The notes below the pieces were generated by a model, which was not told where the DNA came from, ran no database searches, and was given only the letters and a program-made list of their open reading frames with translations. Of a DNA stretch of 37,622 nt, positions 28,705 through 37,622 are shown piece after piece (within the stretch, counting starts at the first letter, position 1; each line of letters begins with the position of its first letter). Made by a program: the position numbers and the translations under genes. The DNA comes from Mycetohabitans rhizoxinica HKI 454 (lineage in GTDB: Bacteria; Pseudomonadota; Gammaproteobacteria; Burkholderiales; Burkholderiaceae): the NCBI RefSeq assembly GCF_000198775.1, contig NC_014722.1:577927-615548 (forward strand), in the 5' to 3' direction.

Positions 28705-29484
28705 TCAGCCACGCGGCTCCGGCTGCAGCAGCACGAGTACGGCACCGGCTCCGCCATCGTGCGCCCGGGCCTGGCAAAAGGCAATCACCTCGGCCTTTTG
28801 CGCCAGCCAACTGCGTACTTTGCCCTTGAGCACCGGCTCCTTGCCGATCGAGCCCAAACCCTTGCCGTGGATCACGCGCACGCAGCGCAGCCCCCGCTTG
28901 ATCGACGCACGCAGAAAATCCGCCAGGGCTTCGCGGGCCTCATCGCGGCGCAGTCCGTGCAGGTCGATCTGCGCCTGCACGACCCACGTGCCACTGCGCA
29001 GTTTGCGTACGACGTCGGTCGCCACGCCCGGCCGGCAATAAGACAACGATTCATCGACGTCGAGTAGCGCTTCCGGATCGAATTCGTCGGACAGTGCCTC
29101 ATCGAGCACGGCTTGTTCGTCGCGCTGCGTTTGCAGCGGCACGGGGGGCGGCTGCACGCGGTGCAGCGGCGCGCGACCGGAGGGCTTGAGCGGCGTGATG
29201 TCGCCAATCTCGCAGCGGAATTCGGTGGCGGCCGCTTGCGCGGCGCGCTGCTCGCGCTCGGCGTGGCGACGCGCCTGCTCGCGGGCCGTGGCGTCACTTT
29301 TGAGCATGTCGCGCAGCACGCCGAGCGATGCTAGGCTGGACAGGCGGCGCATGCCGGCGGCAGGGCCGGCAGAGATCGGCGCGGGTACCACCGCGCCAAG
29401 CGCGGCTCCCGCGATGGCGGATGGGGCAGCGGGCGTTGGCCGCGCCCGCACGCGGTCATTCGGATGGGTTTTTTCCTTTGGCAT
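28705..29484 (-). CDS. Smr-domain protein (SmrA/B-like)
   Basis: The product (259 residues) has a long disordered Ala/Pro-rich N-terminus, a helical basic stretch (about 60-90), and a C-terminal Smr domain (about 165-255) with IDLHGLRRDEAREALADFL and VRVIHGKGLGS, the DxH and HGKG motifs. Smr domains are nucleases that act on DNA, or on mRNA at collided ribosomes (SmrB). The N-terminal length and ordering resemble beta-proteobacterial DNA endonuclease SmrA annotations. trxB lies 49 bp upstream on the same strand, so the two may share a transcript. It converges on the PII gene. Confidence 0.9.
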   Translation of the reverse strand: MPKEKTHPNDRVRARPTPAAPSAIAGAALGAVVPAPISAGPAAGMRRLSSLASLGVLRDMLKSDATAREQARRHAEREQRAAQAAATEFRCEIGDITPLKPSGRAPLHRVQPPPVPLQTQRDEQAVLDEALSDEFDPEALLDVDESLSYCRPGVATDVVRKLRSGTWVVQAQIDLHGLRRDEAREALADFLRASIKRGLRCVRVIHGKGLGSIGKEPVLKGKVRSWLAQKAEVIAFCQARAHDGGAGAVLVLLQPEPRG

Positions 29485-29533
29485 GGGTCGCCCTCGACTT
29501 TAATGCTGTCGCTGCGACGGTATCGCGCGACGC

Positions 29534-30879
<1,346 letters not shown>

Positions 30880-30969
30880 GGCGGTGCTTGGGCGGCTCGC
30901 GCAGCACGCTGGTGCGCGCTTGCAACACCGGCCTTACAACTTGTTGCGCGGCGCGCCGGTCCGACCGTT

Positions 30970-30975
30970 TACAAT
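30970..30975 (+). promoter_or_regulatory. Possible -10 box of ftsK
   Basis: TACAAT lies 48 bp before the ftsK start, downstream of the tandem array. TTGCGC is 20 bp upstream, a poor spacing, so this is tentative. Confidence 0.3.
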
Positions 30976-31023
30976 GAAGGCGCTCGAACTCCGGCGGCTG
31001 TATGTCGCTCTCTTGTCGATTCA

Positions 31024-33339
31024 ATGGCGAAATCCACGTATTCTCCCGGGACACAAGCTTTACCGCATCGTCTGTCGCGTTTGCTGAGCGAGATCCGCTG
31101 GCTGCTGCAGGTCGCGCTCGGCCTGTTCCTGTTAATGGCGCTGGTCAGCTACAGCCGGCGCGACCCAAGCTGGACGCATGCTGTGCAGGTGGACCGGATC
31201 GCGAATTGGGGTGGCCGTGTCGGTGCGTGGACATCCGACATTCTGCTGCTACTGTTCGGCTTGTCCGCCTATTGGTGGATCGTGCTGCTGGGACGGCGCA
31301 TCGCCGACAATTACCGGCGCATCACGCGTCACGACGCGCTAGACGAGCCGGCTGCGCCGCGCGAAGGCGGCTGGTTGGCCGAGATGCTGTCGTTCGCGCT
31401 CGTGCTCGTGGCCAGCGACGGCCTCGAGGCATTGCGGATGTGGTCGCTCCAGGCCCAATTGCCTCGGGCACCCGGCGGCATCATCGGCGACGCGGTGGCC
31501 CGCGGCGTGCAGCACGCGCTTGGGTTCACCGGCGGCACGCTGGCGTTGCTGCTCGCGCTGGCGATTGGCCTGTCGCTGTTTTTCCGCTTTTCGTGGCTGT
31601 CGGTGGCCGAGCGCGTCGGCGAGGCGATTATCAACGCGGTTATGCTCGCGCAGTTGCGGCGCGACGAGAAGCGCGACCGCAAGGCTGGCCAGCAAGCGGC
31701 GGTCAAGCGCGAGGGCAAGGTCGAGCGCAGTCGGGTGCGGCTCGAGGAGCAGGAGCCGGTGACGATCGTGCCGGCCGTGGTGACGCCGACCAAGTCCGAG
31801 CGCCTCGAAAAGGAAAAGCAGGTGCCGCTGTTCCAGGACCTGCCGGGCGACGGCACGTTGCCGCCGCTTGCACTGCTCGACGCGCCACCGGCCACGCGGG
31901 AAACCGTATCGGCCGACACGCTCGAGTTTACGTCACGGCTGATCGAAAAGAAGCTGAAGGACTTCGGCGTCGAGGTCAGCGTGGTGGCCGCCTATCCCGG
32001 TCCAGTGGTCACTCGCTACGAAATCGAGCCGGCGACCGGGGTCAAAGGCAGCCAGGTTGTCAACCTTGCGAAGGACCTCGCGCGCTCGCTGTCACTCGTG
32101 TCGATCCGCGTGGTCGAGACGATTCCCGGCAAGAACTACATGGGCCTGGAGTTGCCGAACCAGCGCCGCCAAACCGTGCGGCTGACGGAAATCCTGGGCT
32201 CCGAGGTCTATGCGAGTGCGCCATCGCTGCTGACGATGGGGCTGGGCAAAGACATCGGGGGCAATCCAGTGTGTGCGGACTTGGCCAAGATGCCGCACCT
32301 GCTGGTGGCTGGCACGACCGGCTCGGGTAAGTCGGTCGGCATCAACGCGATGATTTTGTCGCTGCTGTACAAGGCCAGCGCGGAGCAGGTCCGCCTCATC
32401 ATGATCGACCCGAAGATGCTCGAGTTGTCGGTCTACGAGGGTATCCCGCACCTGCTGTGTCCGGTCGTCACCGACATGCGGCAGGCCGGCCACGCGCTGA
32501 ACTGGGCGGTCGGCGAGATGGAGCGGCGCTACAAGTTGATGAGCAAGCTCGGTGTGCGCAACCTGGCCGGCTACAACAGCAAGATCGACGACGCCGCCAA
32601 GCGCGACGAGAAGATTCCGAATCCGTTCAGCCTGACGCCCGATGCACCGGAGCCGCTCGAGAAGCTGCCGTTCATCGTGGTGATTATCGACGAGTTGGCC
32701 GACTTGATGATGGTCGTCGGCAAAAAGGTGGAGGAGCTAATCGCGCGTATCGCACAGAAGGCGCGGGCGGCCGGCATCCACCTCGTGCTCGCGACGCAAC
32801 GGCCATCGGTCGATGTGATCACCGGGTTGATCAAGGCGAACGTGCCCACGCGCATTGCGTTTCAGGTATCGTCCAAGATCGATTCCCGCACGATCCTTGA
32901 CCAGATGGGCGCTGAGTCGCTGCTCGGCCAAGGCGACATGTTGTATCTGCCGCCGGGCACCGGCCTGCCGATCCGCGTCCATGGCGCGTTCGTCTCCGAC
33001 GAAGAGGTTCACCGTGTCGTCGAGAAGCTCAAGGAGCAGGGCGAGCCGAATTACATCGACGGCATTCTGGAAGGGGGCTTGGCTGGCGAAGGTGACGAAG
33101 CAGGCGGCGCGGGAACTGGCAACGCGGATGGCGAGTCCGATCCGTTATATGACCAGGCTGTCGAAGTCGTGCTCAAGCAGCGCCGTGCGTCGATCTCGCT
33201 GGTGCAGCGTCACCTGCGTATCGGCTACAACCGCGCCGCGCGGCTGCTCGAACAGATGGAGCAGTCGGGGCTGGTCTCGGCAATGGCGTCCAATGGCAAT
33301 CGTGAAATACGGGTGCCGGCGCGCGGCGATGACGACTAA
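31024..33339 (+). CDS. ftsK: DNA translocase FtsK
   Basis: FtsK pumps DNA at the septum and activates XerCD at dif during cell division. The 771 residues have an N-terminal membrane domain with about four helices ([35 protein letters not shown]; two more to about 195), a short basic/Gln-rich linker (about 215-300), the alpha/beta motor with Walker A GTTGSGKS (430-437) and Walker [10 protein letters not shown] (553-559), and a C-terminal winged-helix gamma domain (about 700-771; [20 protein letters not shown]) that reads KOPS. ATG 31024 starts [19 protein letters not shown]; frames opening earlier run into non-coding DNA. The short linker is usual in beta-proteobacteria. lolA follows after 104 bp. 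Confidence 0.95.
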   Translation: MAKSTYSPGTQALPHRLSRLLSEIRWLLQVALGLFLLMALVSYSRRDPSWTHAVQVDRIANWGGRVGAWTSDILLLLFGLSAYWWIVLLGRRIADNYRRITRHDALDEPAAPREGGWLAEMLSFALVLVASDGLEALRMWSLQAQLPRAPGGIIGDAVARGVQHALGFTGGTLALLLALAIGLSLFFRFSWLSVAERVGEAIINAVMLAQLRRDEKRDRKAGQQAAVKREGKVERSRVRLEEQEPVTIVPAVVTPTKSERLEKEKQVPLFQDLPGDGTLPPLALLDAPPATRETVSADTLEFTSRLIEKKLKDFGVEVSVVAAYPGPVVTRYEIEPATGVKGSQVVNLAKDLARSLSLVSIRVVETIPGKNYMGLELPNQRRQTVRLTEILGSEVYASAPSLLTMGLGKDIGGNPVCADLAKMPHLLVAGTTGSGKSVGINAMILSLLYKASAEQVRLIMIDPKMLELSVYEGIPHLLCPVVTDMRQAGHALNWAVGEMERRYKLMSKLGVRNLAGYNSKIDDAAKRDEKIPNPFSLTPDAPEPLEKLPFIVVIIDELADLMMVVGKKVEELIARIAQKARAAGIHLVLATQRPSVDVITGLIKANVPTRIAFQVSSKIDSRTILDQMGAESLLGQGDMLYLPPGTGLPIRVHGAFVSDEEVHRVVEKLKEQGEPNYIDGILEGGLAGEGDEAGGAGTGNADGESDPLYDQAVEVVLKQRRASISLVQRHLRIGYNRAARLLEQMEQSGLVSAMASNGNREIRVPARGDDD

Positions 33340-33443
33340 GTGCCTCGAGCGGTGCGAGGGCAAAGGTCGGCATGGTTGCCGCCGGGTGCCACGGACTGTG
33401 CCGGATGCGTTACGTGCATGAAATCAACACAGGAAACGCTTTG

Positions 33444-34118
33444 ATGATGGGATCGCTTTTTCGCGCCACGCGGGCCGCGGCGACAGGCGCATTGATTGCC
33501 TTGGCCGCCGTGCCGTGTGCGCATGCCAGCGGCACGGCGCAATTGAAGGCGTTTGTGGCACAGGTGCGTTCGGCCGATGGCGAGTTCGTCCAGCGCCAGG
33601 TCAAGGCAGCCGGCGGCAGTGCGTCGCAGGCGCAGGGCCAGGCGGCACGCACGTCGATGGCCACGTCGAGCGGCACATTCCGCTTTGCGCGGCCGGGCAG
33701 GTTCGTGTGGGCGTACCAGAAACCGTATGAACAACTGCTGCAGTCCGACGGCGACAAGCTGTATGTCTGGGACAAGGATTTGAATCAGGTGACTGCGCGG
33801 GCACTCAATGGCGTGCTGGGCGCCAGCCCGGCTGCCATCCTGTTCGGCAGCAACGACCTGGAAAAGAACTTCACGCTGCGCGATGCGGGCGTCAAACAAG
33901 GCATCGACTGGCTTGAGCTGGTCCCGAAATCAAGGGATACGCAGTTCGAGCGCGTCGGCATTGGTTTTCGCGACGGCAACCTCGAGGCGATGGAGTTGCA
34001 TGACGTGTTCGGCAATGTGACGCTGCTCACGTTCTCAAACATCCACAAGAATCCGGCGCTGCCCGCCAATACATTTAAGTTCACGGTGCCGAAAGGCGCC
34101 GACGTGATCAATGGTTGA
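33444..34118 (+). CDS. lolA: Outer-membrane lipoprotein carrier protein LolA
   Basis: LolA carries lipoproteins through the periplasm from LolCDE to LolB. From ATG 33444 (224 residues, AGGAAA ten bases upstream; ATG 33447 also possible) there is a signal peptide ending AHA, then [72 protein letters not shown] and [21 protein letters not shown] Gln/Ala/Ser-rich stretch (about 55-75) lies in the first loop region. It stands between ftsK and rarA, the same order as in many beta- and gamma-proteobacteria. Confidence 0.95.
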   Translation: MMGSLFRATRAAATGALIALAAVPCAHASGTAQLKAFVAQVRSADGEFVQRQVKAAGGSASQAQGQAARTSMATSSGTFRFARPGRFVWAYQKPYEQLLQSDGDKLYVWDKDLNQVTARALNGVLGASPAAILFGSNDLEKNFTLRDAGVKQGIDWLELVPKSRDTQFERVGIGFRDGNLEAMELHDVFGNVTLLTFSNIHKNPALPANTFKFTVPKGADVING

Positions 34119-34224
34119 CCGGTGCCGGGCGAATTTGCGGCGGCGCGCGGCGGGCGTGCCCACACGGGCGTATTGGCGGCTGCCATAATGCCTGCACGTC
34201 GTTGCGAAGTGATCCGGTAAGTCC

Positions 34225-35541
34225 ATGTTCGAAGATACCCGCACCGCCGTCCCGCTGGCAGAACGGCTGCGCCCGAAGACGATCGACGAGGTCATCGGCC
34301 AGCGCCACCTGCTTGGCGAAAATAAGCCGTTGCGGGTGGCGTTTGAGTCCGGCGAGCCGCATTCGATGATACTGTGGGGGCCGCCTGGCGTGGGCAAGAC
34401 GACGTTGGCGCGCTTGATGGCCGCCGCATTCCACGCCGAATTCATTGCGCTGTCCGCTGTGCTCTCCGGCGTCAAGGATATCCGCGAAGCGGTCGATCTG
34501 GCGCAGGCCCATCGCGCGCGTGGGCGGCAGACATTGGTATTTGTCGACGAAGTCCACCGCTTCAACAAGAGCCAGCAGGATGCCTTTCTGCCGCACGTGG
34601 AGTCCGGCTTGTTCGTGTTCGTCGGCGCCACGACCGAGAATCCCTCGTTCGAGGTCAACAGCGCCTTATTGTCCCGCGCGGCGGTCTATGTCCTCAAGAG
34701 CCTGGACGATCATGAGCAGCGCGCATTGCTCGAGCGTGCGTTCGCCGAATTGGGCGGCGGGTTGACCATCACGGACAGCGCGCGCGACGCGCTGATCGGC
34801 TCTGCCGACGGTGACGGACGCAAGTTGCTCAACAACGTCGAAATCGTCGCACGCGCCGCATACCGTGCGAAGACTACGTCGATCGACGATACACTGCTCG
34901 GCGCGGCGTTGGCCGACAATCTGCGCCGCTTCGACAAGGGCGGCGATGCGTTCTACGACCAAATCAGCGCATTGCACAAATCGGTGCGGGGCAGCCACCC
35001 CGACGGTGCGTTGTATTGGCTGTGCCGGATGCTCGACGGGGGCGCCGATCCGCGGTATCTTGCGCGCCGCATCGTGCGTATGGCCTGGGAGGACATCGGG
35101 CTGGCCGATCCCCGCGCCGCGCGCATCGCGCTGGATGCGTCGGAAACGTACGAGCGGCTGGGCACCCCCGAAGGGGAGCTTGCCCTCGCGCAAGCGGTGC
35201 TGTATTTGGCCGTCGCGCCCAAGTCGAATGCCGGCTACAACGCATACAATGCGGCGCGACGGTTCGTCTCGCAGGACAGGTCGCGGGCGGTGCCGGTGCA
35301 TCTGCGCAACGCGCCGACCAAGCTGATGAAGGAACTCGGCTATGGCCATGCATACCGCTACGCGCATGACGAGCCCGACGCTTATGCAGCGGGCGAGACA
35401 TACTTGCCGGACGGCATGCGCGAGCCCGGCTGGTATGCACCTGTGCCGCGCGGACTGGAGCAGAAGATTGGTGAAAAGCTAGAGCGCCTGCGCGGGCTGG
35501 ATCAGGCGTGGCACCGCGAGCACAAGCACGGGGAAGGTTGA
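34225..35541 (+). CDS. rarA: Replication-associated recombination protein RarA (MgsA)
   Basis: RarA is a clamp-loader-like AAA+ ATPase that acts at stalled forks with SSB and RecA. The 438 residues show Walker A GPPGVGKTT (52-60), Walker B LVFVDEVHRF (104-113), sensor-1 region GATTENPSFEVNSALLSRA, and the C-terminal tetramerisation domain with DGALYWLCRMLDGGADPRYL and ARRIVRMAWEDIGLADPRA. ATG 34225 begins MFEDTRTAVPLAERLRP, the usual start. lolA is 106 bp upstream and serS 172 bp downstream on the same strand. Confidence 0.95.
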   Translation: MFEDTRTAVPLAERLRPKTIDEVIGQRHLLGENKPLRVAFESGEPHSMILWGPPGVGKTTLARLMAAAFHAEFIALSAVLSGVKDIREAVDLAQAHRARGRQTLVFVDEVHRFNKSQQDAFLPHVESGLFVFVGATTENPSFEVNSALLSRAAVYVLKSLDDHEQRALLERAFAELGGGLTITDSARDALIGSADGDGRKLLNNVEIVARAAYRAKTTSIDDTLLGAALADNLRRFDKGGDAFYDQISALHKSVRGSHPDGALYWLCRMLDGGADPRYLARRIVRMAWEDIGLADPRAARIALDASETYERLGTPEGELALAQAVLYLAVAPKSNAGYNAYNAARRFVSQDRSRAVPVHLRNAPTKLMKELGYGHAYRYAHDEPDAYAAGETYLPDGMREPGWYAPVPRGLEQKIGEKLERLRGLDQAWHREHKHGEG

Positions 35542-35677
35542 ACATAGGCTTGGTGCGCAGGCGCTGCACGTTGCGGCGTGATGGCAGTGCAGCACGCCGA
35601 CACGCCGATACGTCGGCGCGGGGGCGTGACCGCACCCGGCCTCTGGGCTGCCGCGCTTCGTGCCGTCGGTAAGGTAA

Positions 35678-37006
<1,329 letters not shown>

Positions 37007-37043
37007 GCAGATAGGTGTAAAAGCCTGGCGCGTAAAAATCTGC

Positions 37044-37072
37044 TTGGAATTGCTCGACGGATTGTCTATAAT
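37044..37072 (+). promoter_or_regulatory. Sigma-70 promoter of tRNA-Ser
   Basis: TTGGAA at 37044-37049 and a perfect TATAAT at 37067-37072 are 17 bp apart. The predicted start is near 37079, about 40 bases before the tRNA. This is the best promoter in the window. Confidence 0.8.
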
Positions 37073-37119
37073 CTTTGACTTCGCTGAGTAGCGACCCGAT
37101 TGGCGAAGATCCAAATCTA

Positions 37120-37210
37120 GGAAAGGTGGCAGAGTGGTCGAATGCGCCGGACTCGAAATCCGGTATACGGTTCTCCCGTATCGAGGGTTCGAATCCCTCC
37201 CTTTCCGCCA
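37120..37210 (+). tRNA. tRNA-Ser (anticodon CGA)
   Basis: The 91-base gene has a seven-pair acceptor stem GGAAAGG/CCTTTCC, discriminator G, and an encoded CCA end. The anticodon stem CCGGA/TCCGG encloses CTCGAAA, which gives anticodon CGA at 37154-37156 and reads UCG. A long variable arm and GGTTCGAATCC in the T arm are typical of a serine (class II) tRNA. UCG is a common serine codon in this GC-rich genome. Confidence 0.97.
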
Positions 37211-37232
37211 CAGACAAGGCCTTCAGCCGGAT

Positions 37233-37259
37233 AAAGCCGCCCCCGTAGGCGGCTTTTCT
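37233..37259 (+). terminator. Rho-independent terminator of tRNA-Ser
   Basis: AAAGCCGCC pairs with GGCGGCTTT across the loop CCCGTA, ending in a T-run. It lies 22 bases after the tRNA CCA end. Confidence 0.85.
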
Positions 37260-37539
37260 ATGCGTTGTGTCAAGCGCGCATCACAATGACCAAACACGGC
37301 GCCACTGTGTATGAATCAATTCCAACATTGATCATTTTGCTGGCAGCACTGTGTCGTACATTGAGTCAATGCTTTTCAAGGAAACCACACGTCGTATGCC
37401 TTTCAACGCTACGTAACGGCCCGGCATGCGTTGCCGGACCGCCTCGATTCTGAATATTAAATAAATACGCCGCGCCTTGAACACGCGCCCCTTAGTAAGC
37501 GGCGGACAATGCCCACCGGCGCGGCTGTGCAGGGGCAAC
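37260..37539. other. Gene-free stretch between tRNA-Ser and the CsbD-like gene
   Basis: I see no credible coding sequence. The only structure is an inverted repeat at 37418-37440 (GGCCCGGCA / TGCCGGACC, one mismatch, loop TGCGT) without a T-run, and a short AT-rich patch near 37450. Confidence 0.5.
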
Positions 37540-37622
37540 TCACGAACCTTTCTTTACCTGTTCCTTCGCATCGCCCCACGTTTTCTGGGTCTTGCCGGCG
37601 GCCTGCTGAACACTCGCCTTTA
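37540..37622 (-). CDS. CsbD-like stress protein, C-terminal fragment
   Basis: The last 83 bases, read on the minus strand, encode KASVQQAAGKTQKTWGDAKE then QVKKGS and a stop at 37540-37542. The pattern of Lys, Gln, Ala and the TWGDAKE segment fits the C-terminal half of CsbD-family proteins, small hydrophilic general-stress proteins of unknown mechanism. The start lies beyond the window. Only 27 residues are visible, so the family call is tentative. Confidence 0.65.
   Translation of the reverse strand, partial: KASVQQAAGKTQKTWGDAKEQVKKGS

Noticed and set aside
37265..37453. Small open frame of 62 residues after tRNA-Ser
   Set aside because: No ribosome site, no family similarity, and it overlaps the inverted repeat at 37418-37440.

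Overview
The window looks like chromosomal core DNA of a Burkholderiaceae bacterium (Burkholderia sensu lato; Paraburkholderia- or Mycetohabitans-like). The evidence is the high GC, GC-rich third codon positions, the family-typical protein sequences, the fused HemD-HemX protein, a DUF3331 protein (a family I know mainly from Burkholderia) and the block trxB / ftsK-lolA-rarA-serS. The genus is an inference from remembered sequences, not from a search.

Layout. 1-4.7 kb: 3' end of tamA and all of tamB (outer-membrane translocation and assembly module), the latter with a frameshift near its start. 4.7-7.8 kb, minus strand: metG and an OmpA-family lipoprotein with a clear terminator. 8.1-12.9 kb, plus strand: apbC/mrp (Fe-S cluster carrier, frameshifted near its 3' end), a SodC-like lipoprotein lacking several metal ligands, dcd, and a large Orn/Lys/Arg decarboxylase. 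13.0-18.5 kb, minus strand: argH (frameshifted near its 5' end), an XRE/MmyB-type regulator and ppc. 18.7-23.2 kb, plus strand: the haem operon hemC-hemDX-hemY. 23.2-24.3 kb: the decayed 3' end of an MFS transporter, then ppa with a strong terminator. 24.4-26.5 kb, minus strand: DUF3331 protein, GIY-YIG protein and a FemAB/GNAT-like (DUF482) protein. 26.5-28.7 kb, plus strand: nadE and a PII gene. 28.7-30.5 kb, minus strand: Smr-domain gene and trxB. 31.0-37.2 kb, plus strand: ftsK, lolA, rarA, serS and tRNA-Ser(CGA). The window ends inside a CsbD-like gene on the minus strand.

Most genes are housekeeping: envelope biogenesis (TamAB, OmpA lipoprotein, LolA), translation (MetG, SerS, tRNA-Ser), central metabolism (Ppc, Ppa, NadE, ArgH, HemCDXY, Dcd), redox and Fe-S handling (TrxB, ApbC), nitrogen signalling (PII), and DNA segregation and repair (FtsK, RarA, Smr).

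I see no phage, insertion sequence, CRISPR or defence island. The unusual signals are small in scale. (1) There are three single-base frameshifts in otherwise intact core genes (tamB, apbC, argH). (2) Short tandem repeats are unusually common: a ten-copy ~23-bp array with a palindromic core between trxB and ftsK, a four-copy array beside an XRE regulator, 19- and 22-bp duplications in intergenic DNA, and in-frame 12- or 15-bp repeats inside tamB and hemDX. (3) The SodC-like protein seems to have lost its catalytic metal site. (4) An MFS transporter survives only as a fragment. Together these suggest either a genome prone to replication slippage and gene decay, or, for the frameshifts, uncorrected sequencing errors.
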